The notes beneath the pieces were generated by a model that saw only the letters and a program-made list of their open reading frames with translations, had not been told where the DNA came from and searched no databases. DNA of 64,000 nt from Paenibacillus_V sp046244365. Lineage in GTDB: Bacteria; Bacillota; Bacilli; Paenibacillales; NBRC-103111. Position numbers and translations under genes: made by a program. The stretch is from NCBI RefSeq assembly GCF_046244365.1, contig NZ_CP176395.1:3720001-3784000 (forward strand), written 5' to 3'. The stretch's first letter is position 1; the number at the start of each line of letters is the position of its first letter. Below are positions 27,037 to 35,939 of the stretch, piece after piece.

Positions 27037-27768
27037 CTATCGATAGGTGGGGGCGGGCACAAGCGGGACGAGCGCGCCTTCCCGAAGCGCAGGAACGATC
27101 TCGTAAACGTTCAGTCTGGCACAATAACCGATGTCGTTCGCATAGCCTAGCTTGACTAGCCGCTTGCCGGTTGCGCTCTGCTGCAGCGTTTCCTGCAAGG
27201 AATCCCCGAATTGCCGATAACAGCTTTCCATCGCGAGACCGAAGTCGTTTACTTGCGGCTCGTTTTTGGACAATCCTCTGATTTCCTTTACAACGGCGCC
27301 GGCCCCGATTCCATCCTCAAGCGCAAATTGATCCTGTGTTCCCGCACAGACGATAATCACGTCTCTGCCGATTTCGAGAGCTGCTTTCGCGCAGGCTCGT
27401 GCATTCAAGAGCGAGCAGGCGAGGACGTGCTGGGCCTTCTGCGACTTTTGGATAGCCCTCGTGCCGTTTGTAGTCGTCATCACGACCCGTTTTCCTTCCA
27501 CCGCTTCGCGATTGTATTCGAACGGAGAGTTGCCTAGATGAAAGCCGGGGATTTTGTTGCAGGAGCGTTCCCCCCCAAGCAGATCTTCAGGAGTGTGTAA
27601 TTGTTTGGCCTGCTGAACGGTTTCGACGGGGACGATTGCTCGGCAGCCGGCGCTCAAACCGGTTACCATATTGCTCGTTGCCCGCAGAACATCGATAACA
27701 AGCGCCGTTTTGCCGACAAAATCGTCGGAACGGGCTTCATTCACGCAGGAAATGACATCGATTTGCAT
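27037..27768 (-). CDS. comB: 2-phosphosulfolactate phosphatase (ComB/YitC family)
   Basis: The 243-residue protein carries the family blocks ALVIDVLRATSNM, MTTTNGTRAI, VCAGTQDQFALEDGIGAG and the late GYANDIGYCARLN. ComB removes phosphate from 2-phosphosulfolactate, giving sulfolactate. In methanogens this leads to coenzyme M; in Bacilli the YitC/YitD pair accounts for the abundant 3-sulfolactate of spores. It lies 97 bp downstream of comA on the same strand. The spore role is inferred from the B. subtilis parallel and nearby sporulation genes. Confidence 0.88.
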   Translation of the reverse strand: MQIDVISCVNEARSDDFVGKTALVIDVLRATSNMVTGLSAGCRAIVPVETVQQAKQLHTPEDLLGGERSCNKIPGFHLGNSPFEYNREAVEGKRVVMTTTNGTRAIQKSQKAQHVLACSLLNARACAKAALEIGRDVIIVCAGTQDQFALEDGIGAGAVVKEIRGLSKNEPQVNDFGLAMESCYRQFGDSLQETLQQSATGKRLVKLGYANDIGYCARLNVYEIVPALREGALVPLVPAPTYR

Positions 27769-27864
27769 GCTTTTCCTCCTTGATCGTCCGCGGTAGTGCT
27801 GCTCCGGGCAGCCCTGCCGCGGACTTTTGTGCTTCCATGGCAGCGGTATGAACCTACCTCTAAT

Positions 27865-28707
27865 TTATATTTCAAAAGTCAGCTCATAGACCATGCCGGA
27901 ACGGGGTTTGTATCCGGGAATCAAATCGAACGTATCCGATCTTAATCCTCTGCGCAGCGCCTCCAGAGACATGATATCCTGAGGCGCGACATTGCCGATG
28001 TTGATATCGGGTCCAAGCAAATTCAGCAGGTGAACCTGCTGCGACTTTTGCGGCGCTTCCCAAAGCAGCAGACCCGGGTTGTCGATCCGGTCAAGCACGG
28101 CGTGGATTTGGTCATCCCGGCACTCTCCGTTGGCGTCGAAAATGCCGACTCCGGCTCCCGATTCCCTGCCCTCGATCGTAACCAACTCGGCACCAAGGTG
28201 CACGTCAGTCCTTACCGTGCGAATAAGCTCCTCGGTTTCGATCGTCGACCCCCAGCATTTTTTACCATATTCGGTGTAAACCGTGAGGCCGGCCTCTATT
28301 CCTTGAGCAATCAGCCTGCTCCTTACATCCCGCGGCAGCTCGATGGTACCGTCCGATACTTCCACGCCGTCAAAGCCAAGCTCCGTTATGCCTTTGAAAT
28401 AAGCATCGATCGCCTCTTTCGCAACCGCGACTTCCAAAAAAGTACCTCCGGGAAACATGCAGATGTCGTATTGCTTGGCGAGCTCGATTTTGCGTTTGAG
28501 CAGTGTCTGCGGATATAAGGGCGACGTGCCGAAGCCGATTTTGATCATATCGATATGCGCGGCCGACGTTTCCAATAAGTCTTTAAACGCGCTGAGCCCT
28601 AGGCCTTTGTCAATGACCATCGTTTTGCCGCTGCGACGAGGTTTGGCTTGCCTTCTGCCGGACGGATCGGCGAGCGCCGGGTGCCAAGCGCGGGGGGTTC
28701 CTTCCAT
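27865..28707 (-). CDS. comA: Phosphosulfolactate synthase (ComA/YitD family)
   Basis: The 280-residue TIM-barrel enzyme adds sulfite to phosphoenolpyruvate. Conserved segments are MIKIGFGTSPLYP, MFPGGTFLEVAV, DGVEVSDGTIELP and GRESGAGVGIF. The ATG at 28707 follows GAGGAG by 8 nt. This is the coenzyme-M-type ComA, unrelated to the competence regulator of the same name. Together with comB it forms a two-gene sulfolactate unit. Confidence 0.9.
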   Translation of the reverse strand: MEGTPRAWHPALADPSGRRQAKPRRSGKTMVIDKGLGLSAFKDLLETSAAHIDMIKIGFGTSPLYPQTLLKRKIELAKQYDICMFPGGTFLEVAVAKEAIDAYFKGITELGFDGVEVSDGTIELPRDVRSRLIAQGIEAGLTVYTEYGKKCWGSTIETEELIRTVRTDVHLGAELVTIEGRESGAGVGIFDANGECRDDQIHAVLDRIDNPGLLLWEAPQKSQQVHLLNLLGPDINIGNVAPQDIMSLEALRRGLRSDTFDLIPGYKPRSGMVYELTFEI

Positions 28708-28885
28708 GTTGTAATCTCCTCACCATACGCAAAATTGTTCGTTTCTTTGAGCATCATATGCGGCGGAAAAGGGGATGTGCCCATGAAAGCATGTAACATT
28801 AGCAAAACAACTGCTTCTATCGATAGACAAGCAAGCATAAGGTAATGGTAGGACAAGATTGCTATTTTAGGAGGGAGGTGCCGCG

Positions 28886-29152
28886 GTGCTGAACAAATTC
28901 GTGCTCAGCATGGCGATGATCCGCATGTTTTCCGGCAGCCTGGAGATTATCGCCGCAATCATCATGCTGCGGATCAATCAGGTCGACAAAGCGCTGATCG
29001 TCAACTCTTCGCTTGCATTTGTCGGACCGATCGTATTGCTGGCGACGACGACGATCGGGCTTGTCGGAATGGCGGATAAGCTGTCGGTCGGCAAAATCGT
29101 GTGGATATTTGCCGGTCTGAGCTGCATTTTTATCGGAATTCTCAAAAAGTGA
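28886..29152 (+). CDS. yqhV: YqhV family membrane protein
   Basis: The GTG at 28886 follows AGGAGGGAGGTG. The 88-residue protein has three membrane segments and matches YqhV, which in B. subtilis also lies directly before spoIIIAA. The function is unknown. Confidence 0.85.
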   Translation: MLNKFVLSMAMIRMFSGSLEIIAAIIMLRINQVDKALIVNSSLAFVGPIVLLATTTIGLVGMADKLSVGKIVWIFAGLSCIFIGILKK

Positions 29153-29176
29153 GCGCGTTCCTCGTCTGAAGACAAG

Positions 29177-29205
29177 TCATATTCTATAAGGTCAAGCATA
29201 TAGAT
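29177..29205 (+). promoter_or_regulatory. Candidate sigma-E promoter of the spoIIIA operon
   Basis: TCATATT (29177-29183) and CATATAGAT (29197-29205) with 13-bp spacing resemble the mother-cell sigma-E consensus. The known regulation of spoIIIA by sigma-E supports the call. Confidence 0.45.
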
Positions 29206-29238
29206 AATGATAGACTGGACAACTTGGAGGCGGCGATC

Positions 29239-30252
29239 ATGCTGGAATCGGTTTGGGCCGTCATGCCCCCGGTGCTTCTGCGAATGCTGCGGCACATGCC
29301 GGAGCAGGTGCAGCGGGAACTGGAAGAAATACGGATCCGCGAAAACCGTCCGCTCGAAATCGTTAGCCGCGGCCGCTATGCGTTCTTGACGGAACAAAGT
29401 CTGCTGACGCAGGACGCTGCGAGAGGGTATCGTCCCGATCGCGAGGTTTGCGCGACACTCCTCGATCTGTTGACGAATCATTCGCTTTACACATTCGAGG
29501 AGGAGCTAAGGCGCGGCTATATCACCATAGCGGGCGGACATCGAGTAGGTTTGGCCGGCAAAACGGTCCTCGAGCATGGCGCCGTCAAGCTGATCCGCGA
29601 CATAACCGGCTTCAATATCCGTGTGGCGAGGGAAATACGGGGCTGCGGACTGAATGTGCTGCAGCATCTAGCCGACGATACGGGATTCGGCATATCGGTG
29701 CATCATACGCTGGTCGTGTCGCCCCCGCAGCACGGCAAAACGACGCTTATCCGCGATCTGGCCAGACTGCTGAGTGCAGGCGAATGGCCGAACCGCACTG
29801 CCGGCGGTTTGAAGGTGGGAATCGTCGACGAACGGTCGGAGCTAGCCGCCTGCATACGCGGCGTGCCCCGCTTCGACGTCGGTCCCCGCACCGATGTGCT
29901 TGACGGCTGTCCGAAAGCGGAAGGGATGATGATGATGATTCGTTCCATGTCGCCCGATGTGCTCATTGTGGACGAGATTGGCCGGCCAGAAGATGCGGCT
30001 TCCGTTCGCGAGGCGCTTCATGCGGGTATCCGGGTCATCGCCAGCGCCCACGGCTTCGATTACGGCGATGTCCGTAAGCGCCCGGTGCTTCGAGAGCTGC
30101 TTGCTGACGGTCTGTTCGCTAGAGTGGTTTGCTTGGCCAAAAAGGAAGGGGTTCCCGCAATCGCTGCGATCTACGACGGCGAGGGCCATACGATCGCAGG
30201 CTCCGCCGCCCCTCGGCTTGCGCGGGAGGTGAAGGGAGCTTGTTCAAACTAA
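29239..30252 (+). CDS. spoIIIAA: Stage III sporulation protein AA (ATPase)
   Basis: The ATG at 29239 follows GGAGGCGG. The 337-residue mother-cell ATPase resembles type II/IV secretion ATPases and energises the SpoIIIA-SpoIIQ channel that feeds the forespore. Seen are the P-loop PPQHGKTTLIRD (the first Gly of the usual GPPQTGKT is Ser here), the Walker B-like VLIVDEIGRPED and GIRVIASAHGFDYGD. It opens the complete eight-gene operon. Confidence 0.95.
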   Translation: MLESVWAVMPPVLLRMLRHMPEQVQRELEEIRIRENRPLEIVSRGRYAFLTEQSLLTQDAARGYRPDREVCATLLDLLTNHSLYTFEEELRRGYITIAGGHRVGLAGKTVLEHGAVKLIRDITGFNIRVAREIRGCGLNVLQHLADDTGFGISVHHTLVVSPPQHGKTTLIRDLARLLSAGEWPNRTAGGLKVGIVDERSELAACIRGVPRFDVGPRTDVLDGCPKAEGMMMMIRSMSPDVLIVDEIGRPEDAASVREALHAGIRVIASAHGFDYGDVRKRPVLRELLADGLFARVVCLAKKEGVPAIAAIYDGEGHTIAGSAAPRLAREVKGACSN

Positions 30253-30758
30253 TCGGCGCCGCGTGCATCCTGTTTGCCGGCACGATGCTCGGTTTTTACC
30301 AGGCGGGATTGTTTGCCAGACGACCGAAGCAGATTCGTCAGCTGGTACAAGCGCTCAAGCGGCTGGAAACCGAAATCGGGTACGGGTTCATGCCTCTGCC
30401 GGACGCGCTCGGCACGGCGGCAAAGCCGCTATCCGCTCCGCTCGCAGCCATGTTTACGAAGGCGGCTTCCCGAATGCGCGATCCCGACGGCCGTCCGGCT
30501 GCGGACAGCTGGAAGGAAGCGATAGCGGAGGGCTGGCCGTTTACGGCCATGAAAGCCGGCGAGCTGGAAGTGATGCAGCAGCTGGGCAGCACGCTTGGTG
30601 TGTCCGACCGCGAAGACCAGATCAAGCATCTGCGTCTAGCAGTCAGCCATTTGCAGGCAGAGGAAGAGACGGCTCGCGAAGAGCAAAAACGCTACGAAAC
30701 CATGTGGAAAAGTCTCGGCGTGTTGACCGGAGCGCTTGTGGTCATCTTGATGTACTAA
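30240..30758 (+). CDS. spoIIIAB: Stage III sporulation protein AB
   Basis: The start is a TTG at 30240, 8 nt behind GGAGGTG and 13 nt inside the end of spoIIIAA, indicating translational coupling. The 172-residue protein has an N-terminal membrane segment (LIGAACILFAGTMLGFYQAG), a helical middle and a C-terminal membrane segment, in the GspF-like arrangement of the family. Confidence 0.92.
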   Translation: MFKLIGAACILFAGTMLGFYQAGLFARRPKQIRQLVQALKRLETEIGYGFMPLPDALGTAAKPLSAPLAAMFTKAASRMRDPDGRPAADSWKEAIAEGWPFTAMKAGELEVMQQLGSTLGVSDREDQIKHLRLAVSHLQAEEETAREEQKRYETMWKSLGVLTGALVVILMY

Positions 30759-30822
30759 AGCACCGCGGCCGAAGACGGCGGCCGATCGCTTTCCTCTAAC
30801 CGCTAGTTGTGAGGTGCCGGCA

Positions 30823-31026
30823 ATGAATGTAGATGTGAACGCCATTTTTCAAATCGCGGGTATAGGCATTATCATCGCCATGATTCATTCCGTGTTGAAG
30901 CAAATGGGCAAGGAAGATATGGCGCATTGGGTAACGGTAATCGGATTTGTCGTCGTGCTGTTTATGGTCGTCAGCATGTTGAACGAGCTGTTCCGCGAAA
31001 TCAAAACGATCTTCTTATTCCAGTAG
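30823..31026 (+). CDS. spoIIIAC: Stage III sporulation protein AC
   Basis: The ATG at 30823 follows GAGGTG. This 67-residue protein with two membrane segments (VDVNAIFQIAGIG..., VIGFVVVLFMVVS) aligns fully with B. subtilis SpoIIIAC, including the final KTIFLFQ. It is a membrane part of the feeding-tube complex. Confidence 0.94.
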   Translation: MNVDVNAIFQIAGIGIIIAMIHSVLKQMGKEDMAHWVTVIGFVVVLFMVVSMLNELFREIKTIFLFQ

Positions 31027-31040
31027 CAAGCATCCAAACT

Positions 31041-31098
31041 CGTTTTGCGCCGCAAAACGAAGCTTATGCTTCCGAAGTCGTTTTGCAGCAGCAAAACG
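31041..31098. repeat. Double-hairpin repeat in the spoIIIAC-spoIIIAD gap
   Basis: Two hairpins share the same arms: CGTTTTGC/GCAAAACG at 31041-31059 and again at 31079-31098. Between them lies AAGCTTATGCTTCCGAAG (31060-31077), the reverse complement of the core also found at 19294-19311 and 815-832. It fills almost the whole 87-bp gap. No T-run follows, so it is not a standard terminator. Confidence 0.7.
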
Positions 31099-31113
31099 TG
31101 GAGGGAATAAACA

Positions 31114-31503
31114 ATGGACATCATCCAAATCGTGGGGCTCGGCCTGCTGGCAACCGTGCTTGCGCTCGTGCTGAAGGAACAGAAACCGATGTTCGCGTTT
31201 CTGCTGACCGCTTTTACGGGCGCCATCATCCTGCTGTTTCTGCTTGGTAAAATCGGGGCCGTCATCCGCGTGCTGGAGGAGCTGGCCGTTAAGTCGCATA
31301 TCGATATGGTGTTTCTCAAAACGATCTTGAAAATAATCGGAATAGCCTATATCGCCGAATTCGGCGCACAAATCGTACGGGATGCCGGGCAAGAGGCGAT
31401 CGCGTCCAAGATTGAGCTTTCCGGCAAAATTTTGATCATGGTCATGGCCATCCCGATCATTAAAATCATCGTTGAAACGGTTGTAAAGCTGATGCCCGCC
31501 TAG
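31114..31503 (+). CDS. spoIIIAD: Stage III sporulation protein AD
   Basis: A 129-residue protein with four membrane segments, matching SpoIIIAD (MDIIQIVGLGLLATVLALVL, KIIGIAYIAEFGAQIVRDAG). An integral part of the channel complex in the mother-cell membrane. A GGAGGG site precedes the ATG. Confidence 0.94.
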   Translation: MDIIQIVGLGLLATVLALVLKEQKPMFAFLLTAFTGAIILLFLLGKIGAVIRVLEELAVKSHIDMVFLKTILKIIGIAYIAEFGAQIVRDAGQEAIASKIELSGKILIMVMAIPIIKIIVETVVKLMPA

Positions 31504-31554
31504 ACGCCGCACCCATTATCGTACCAGAAGTCGTGTCAGAGGAGTTGAACCGTC

Positions 31555-32793
31555 ATGCATCAGCCCAAGCATCAGCCGGCCTTACTTGCGAGAATTAGAG
31601 GGCCGTCAACAACCTTCCGATTGCCGTTTCGGGCGGCCTTCATCATGACGGCGCTCGCCGTCCTGCTGGTCGGCTGGGTCGCAGGCGTATATGCGGCAGG
31701 ACCGATCGACAGTATGGTCGGCGAACAGGCTCAGCGGCTGCCTACCGATCAAGTCGAGGCTTATTGGAACAAGCTGATCAGCGATTACGGCGGATTTTTC
31801 CCGTCCGGCAGCGTCCCTTCCTTCAAGGAAATGCTTACACCGGGCGGAGGGTTCAGCCTCAAATCGATTGCGAACGGGCTGATGCGCTTTCTGTTCCACG
31901 AGGTGCTCGTTAACGGAAGACTGCTCGGGACGATCGTCCTGCTGACCGTATTCAGCATGATTCTGGAAACCGTTCAAAGCGCATTCGAGAAAAAGGCCGT
32001 CAGCAAGGTCGCCTACGCGATCATTTACATGGTGCTGATCGTGCTCGCCATCAACAGCTTTACGGTGGCGATCGGTTACGCCAAATCCGCGATCGGCGGG
32101 ATGATTCAATTCATGGTTGCCGTCGTGCCGCTGCTACTGACGATGCTCGCTTCGATGGGAAACATGACGACCGTAGCGGTGATGCATCCGCTTATCGTGT
32201 TCATGGTGCATACGGTCGGAACGCTGATCTACACGGTCGTTTTCCCGCTGCTGTTCTTCTCCACGATGCTTCACATCGTCAGCACGCTGTCGGACAAATA
32301 CAAAGTCACAAGGCTGGCGAACATGCTGCGGACCGTAGCGGTAGGGCTGCTCGGGTTTTGCGTAACGGTGTTCCTCGGAATCATCTCTGTTCAGGGAACG
32401 ACGGGAGCGGTAACGGACGGCGTAGCGATCCGGACGGCCAAGTACGTAGCGGGCAATTTCGTGCCGGTTGTCGGACGGATGTTCTCGGACGCGTCGGAGA
32501 CGGTCGTCGGAGCGTCGCTGCTGGTTAAGAACGCGGTAGGACTTGCAGGGGTAGTCGTCATCATTTTATTGTGCGCCTTCCCCGCGCTTAAAATATTGTC
32601 GCTTGCCATCATTTACAACGTGTCGGCGGCGGTGCTGCAGCCTCTTGGCGACAGCCCGATCGGGGGATGCCTGCAAACGATCGGCAAAAACATGATGTAC
32701 GTTTTCGCTTCTCTAGCCGCCGTCGGATTCATGTTTTTCCTGGCGATCACCATTATGATAACGGTCGGCAACGTATCGGTCATGATGCGGTAA
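31555..32793 (+). CDS. spoIIIAE: Stage III sporulation protein AE
   Basis: A 412-residue polytopic membrane protein. After an N-terminal hydrophobic segment that may be a cleaved signal (VLLVGWVAGVYAAG) comes a soluble stretch (about 45-110) and seven to eight membrane helices. The length and pattern match SpoIIIAE, the largest membrane subunit of the complex. The ATG follows AGAGGAG. Confidence 0.94.
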   Translation: MHQPKHQPALLARIRGPSTTFRLPFRAAFIMTALAVLLVGWVAGVYAAGPIDSMVGEQAQRLPTDQVEAYWNKLISDYGGFFPSGSVPSFKEMLTPGGGFSLKSIANGLMRFLFHEVLVNGRLLGTIVLLTVFSMILETVQSAFEKKAVSKVAYAIIYMVLIVLAINSFTVAIGYAKSAIGGMIQFMVAVVPLLLTMLASMGNMTTVAVMHPLIVFMVHTVGTLIYTVVFPLLFFSTMLHIVSTLSDKYKVTRLANMLRTVAVGLLGFCVTVFLGIISVQGTTGAVTDGVAIRTAKYVAGNFVPVVGRMFSDASETVVGASLLVKNAVGLAGVVVIILLCAFPALKILSLAIIYNVSAAVLQPLGDSPIGGCLQTIGKNMMYVFASLAAVGFMFFLAITIMITVGNVSVMMR

Positions 32794-32870
32794 AAGGACG
32801 AGACAGGCGCTGGCAGCGCAGTGCCCGTACTACGAAAAGCGAAGAAACGCAAGCTGGGAGGCGGACGAAG

Positions 32871-33578
32871 GTGGACTGGTTGGGAGGATGGCTGAAGGAG
32901 CTTATTCTGATCATCATGCTGGCCGCTTTCGCCGAACTTCTGTTACCGAACAACAACATGCAGAGGTATGCGCGAACCGTCATCGGACTGTTTCTGCTGC
33001 TGACGATTTTATCGCCGATACTCGAGTTGTTTCAACGAGGGCTCGATGCCGGCAAGCTGCTTTCGGCGGCGGACGCCTGGCAGCTGGAATCGGCGGCGGT
33101 TTCGGGATCTACGGGGGCAGGCGCAAACGGGATGAAACCGGTAGACACCGTCAAGAAAGACGGAGCCAAGCTGCAGAACGCCAATATCGAGCAAGCGAGA
33201 CGGCTGGTGGAGGCGCAGCTGGCGGAAGGGATCAAAGAGGGGATAGAAGGCAGCCAAGGCACCTCCGTCGATTCGGTTCAGGCGACAGTCAAGGTAGACG
33301 AACGGGGCAAGGCATCCCTCGAATCCGTTCGCGTGACGCTCGGGCAGTCGAGCCCCAAGAACGGCGAACGCAGCGGAACCGGAATCGAACCGGTTAAGCC
33401 GGTTGAAATCCGGATTGAGCCGAAGGGTAGGACGGTACCCGCACAAGCTCAGCAACAGCCTGCTTCCGGCACCGGGGTGAGCGAATCGACGAGGCGCGCG
33501 GTGAGCGAATACATACAGTCCGCTTGGCAGCTCGCACCTGAGCGCATTTCGGTTACGGCAGGCGCCGCAGCCAAATAG
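32871..33578 (+). CDS. spoIIIAF: Stage III sporulation protein AF
   Basis: The GTG at 32871 follows GGGAGG by 9 nt. The 235-residue protein has two N-terminal membrane helices (ELILIIMLAAFAELLLP, VIGLFLLLTILSPILELF) and a soluble ring-building-motif-like C-terminus facing the intermembrane space. It is slightly longer than the B. subtilis protein (206 residues), mainly through a Gly/Ser/Pro-rich linker. Confidence 0.92.
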   Translation: MDWLGGWLKELILIIMLAAFAELLLPNNNMQRYARTVIGLFLLLTILSPILELFQRGLDAGKLLSAADAWQLESAAVSGSTGAGANGMKPVDTVKKDGAKLQNANIEQARRLVEAQLAEGIKEGIEGSQGTSVDSVQATVKVDERGKASLESVRVTLGQSSPKNGERSGTGIEPVKPVEIRIEPKGRTVPAQAQQQPASGTGVSESTRRAVSEYIQSAWQLAPERISVTAGAAAK

Positions 33579-33661
33579 GGCCGAAAAGTTGGCTATAGCG
33601 ACGGGAATAGGAATAGAAACGCAAGCGACGCAAGCGACGATCAAGTTGGGAGGGTATGCCG

Positions 33662-34294
33662 GTGGCGAAATGGATGGCGCAGTTGGAGGAGTGGCTGGGC
33701 GGCGGTCCCGGGGGAACGAAACGGGTGAAGACGTTTCGCTGGCTGCTGCTGATCGGCTTGATCGGCGCAGCGCTCATGCTGTTCAGCTCCTTTGCCATGA
33801 AGGAGGTCGATTCCCTCGGCGTAGGAAGGGCATCGCCTCCTAACGATACGCAGCAAACGCTTGCGGCCCAAACGAGTAAGGAAGCCACGGCTTTTAAGGA
33901 ATACGAGCAAGCGTACGAGTCGCAGCTTCGCGATATTTTGCAGCAAATCGTAGGTGTCGGGGATGTCGAGGTGCTCGTTACGGTCGATTCGACGGAGGAA
34001 GTCGCGGTCGAGAAAAACTTGCGGGATACGCAGCAGGTAACGAGCGAAAAAGACGTAAACGGCGCGACGCGCAACATTACGGATGTCACACGCAGCGGAG
34101 ATACCGTCATGTATTCCAGCTCGGGCAACCAGGCTCCGCTCGTCCAAAAATATATCAAACCGAAAATAAGGGGGGTTCTCATCGTCGCCAAAGGAGCAGA
34201 AAACGTAACGGTCAAAAAGCTCATATCCGATGCCGTCGAGCGGGGGCTGGACGTTCCGCCGCACCGAATTTCGATCGTACCGCGCAAGCAGTAA
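33662..34294 (+). CDS. spoIIIAG: Stage III sporulation protein AG
   Basis: The GTG at 33662 has the better spacing behind GGGAGGG; an ATG six bases earlier lies only 2 nt from it. The 210-residue protein has one membrane helix (about 27-45) and a ring-building domain in which the inserted beta region (TEEVAVEKNLRDTQQVTSE...) is recognisable. SpoIIIAG forms a large ring in the intermembrane space. Confidence 0.93.
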   Translation: MAKWMAQLEEWLGGGPGGTKRVKTFRWLLLIGLIGAALMLFSSFAMKEVDSLGVGRASPPNDTQQTLAAQTSKEATAFKEYEQAYESQLRDILQQIVGVGDVEVLVTVDSTEEVAVEKNLRDTQQVTSEKDVNGATRNITDVTRSGDTVMYSSSGNQAPLVQKYIKPKIRGVLIVAKGAENVTVKKLISDAVERGLDVPPHRISIVPRKQ

Positions 34295-34331
34295 AACAAA
34301 TTCATTCCCAAATATAAGGAGGAAGTAAACA

Positions 34332-35102
34332 ATGAACTCGAAACGTCAAACAATTTGGTTGGTCTCCATGCTGAGCCTGATGGTCGTCCTGTCCGCGTAC
34401 TACTTGTTTACCGAAGACCCGAACAAAAAAGATTTGGCAACCGGCGATCTGAAGACGCAGGACATTAAAGTCGGCTTGAATGAAACGACGCCGGGCGATG
34501 CCGCTAAAGCGGCTGGCAAAACTACTCCGGCAGCAACAGACGGCACGGATGCGGCAAAATCGTCCGGCACAGCCGCTACGGGCACCAAAGCTACGGATTC
34601 CAAAACAGGCGACGCGAAATCGGTCGACGCCAAATCTTCCGCAACCGACTCCAAATCTACCGCAACCGATGCCAAGTCCGGCACGAAGCAAAATACGACG
34701 GCCAAAACCGACGAACAAGTCATTCAGCAAATTCAAACGCAAGGCAAGTCCGGCCAAGAATTTATTATTACGGAGCAAATGAAGCGCAACGAGGACTTCA
34801 AAAAAAATCTCGAGAGCCTCATTACCGTCATGACCGATCCGAAAAAGAGCAAGGATGAAGTGACCGATGCGACGAACAAATACAATGCGGCGGAGCAACG
34901 GGAGCTGAAGCTGACCAACATCGAGGAAACGCTCGGCAAAAACTACGATAACGTCGTGGTTACGCAAGACAATGAAAAATGGAAAGTCGTCGTGCAAGCC
35001 GCAAAGATTGAGAAGAGCGAAGGCGCCAGCATCGTAACGCTCGTTATGAACGAATTAAACGTTGGCCCGGAGAAAGTAATCGTTCAAACGATCGCTCAAT
35101 AA
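34332..35102 (+). CDS. spoIIIAH: Stage III sporulation protein AH
   Basis: The 256-residue protein has one N-terminal membrane helix (IWLVSMLSLMVVLSAYYLF) and a C-terminal YscJ/FliF-like ring domain (from about residue 130) that binds forespore SpoIIQ. Between them is an unusually long low-complexity linker of Thr, Ala, Lys, Asp and Ser with imperfect DAKS/TDSKS repeats (about residues 55-125), explaining the extra length over the 218-residue B. subtilis protein. Last gene of the operon. Confidence 0.94.
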   Translation: MNSKRQTIWLVSMLSLMVVLSAYYLFTEDPNKKDLATGDLKTQDIKVGLNETTPGDAAKAAGKTTPAATDGTDAAKSSGTAATGTKATDSKTGDAKSVDAKSSATDSKSTATDAKSGTKQNTTAKTDEQVIQQIQTQGKSGQEFIITEQMKRNEDFKKNLESLITVMTDPKKSKDEVTDATNKYNAAEQRELKLTNIEETLGKNYDNVVVTQDNEKWKVVVQAAKIEKSEGASIVTLVMNELNVGPEKVIVQTIAQ

Positions 35103-35178
35103 CTCCATCGTCACCCAAATGAATGGTTCGCGAAAGAGTCCGGATAATCTGGGCTCTTTCCATTTCATTGGTTTGTGA

Positions 35179-35184
35179 TATAAT
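35179..35184 (+). promoter_or_regulatory. accB extended -10 promoter element
   Basis: TATAAT in the context TGATATAAT, with a TTTCCA-like -35 about 17 bp upstream; it lies 80 bp before accB. Confidence 0.5.
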
Positions 35185-35265
35185 ATCTAACGTCGCTGTG
35201 GTGCGGCTTGCTGGACAAGCCGCCCTGCCGGCAGCTTCACAAACCGAGAAGGAGTGAACCGACTC

Positions 35266-35757
35266 ATGTTCAAATTGAGCGAAATCAAAGAGTTGATCAA
35301 GCTTGTCGATCAATCTTCCTTACAAGAAGTGGAAATTGAAAGCGAAGGCGCCCGCCTGTTAATCCGCAAACCGAATAAAACCGAATCCGTGATCGTAGCA
35401 TCGGCTCCGGCGCATCATACATACGCTCCGGTCATTCAACAGCCGGCCGGGCTGCCGCAAGCCGGATCCGCCGTACCTGCGGCACCGGTCGAAGCGCAAG
35501 CCAAAGCCGTCGACAGCAACCTGCACAAAATCGTTTCCCCGATGGTCGGCACGTTCTATCAAGCGCCGTCGCCTGACGCGGCTCCGTTCGTATCGGTCGG
35601 CAGCTCGGTGAACGAGAAGACGGTCGTCTGCATCGTGGAAGCGATGAAGCTGATGAACCCGCTCGAAGCGGAAGTCAAGGGCGAGATCGTCGAAGTGCTC
35701 GTCGAGAACGGGCAGCTGGTCGAATACGGCCAACCGTTGTTCCTCGTAAAAGTGTAG
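35266..35757 (+). CDS. accB: Biotin carboxyl carrier protein of acetyl-CoA carboxylase
   Basis: The ATG at 35266 is preferred because the in-frame GTG at 35254 overlaps the GGAG site. The 163-residue protein has an N-terminal MFKLSEIKELIKLVDQS region, an Ala/Pro linker and a C-terminal biotinyl domain with Lys128 in EAMKLMN. It carries biotin between the carboxylase and carboxyltransferase of fatty acid synthesis. It is followed by accC. Confidence 0.96.
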   Translation: MFKLSEIKELIKLVDQSSLQEVEIESEGARLLIRKPNKTESVIVASAPAHHTYAPVIQQPAGLPQAGSAVPAAPVEAQAKAVDSNLHKIVSPMVGTFYQAPSPDAAPFVSVGSSVNEKTVVCIVEAMKLMNPLEAEVKGEIVEVLVENGQLVEYGQPLFLVKV

Positions 35758-35875
35758 CGTATTCGCGAACCGGAAGGCCGTTTGTTCGGGGCAGAGCGCA
35801 TAAGTTTATTCAATAGCTATCATCGCAGGATGCCGCGAACGCGAGCCTTCGCCGTATACGTGATTACACGTTCGG

Positions 35876-35900
35876 TAACGGTGAAGCCGTTTCACCGTTA
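35876..35900 (+). other. Perfect 10-bp hairpin between accB and accC
   Basis: TAACGGTGAA (35876-35885) pairs with TTCACCGTTA (35891-35900) across a 5-nt loop, with no T-run. It sits 27 bp before the accC ribosome-binding site and may be an RNA processing or attenuation element. Confidence 0.5.
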
Positions 35901-35939
35901 TGGAAATAAGAGCGCCTGAGCGTTTAGGAGGAAATGAAC

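Noticed and set aside
34540..34700. Repeated codons in spoIIIAH considered as a tandem-repeat or CRISPR-like array
   Set aside because: The repeats are short, imperfect and in frame, giving the Ala/Thr/Ser/Lys linker of a well-supported protein; no spacers of constant size.
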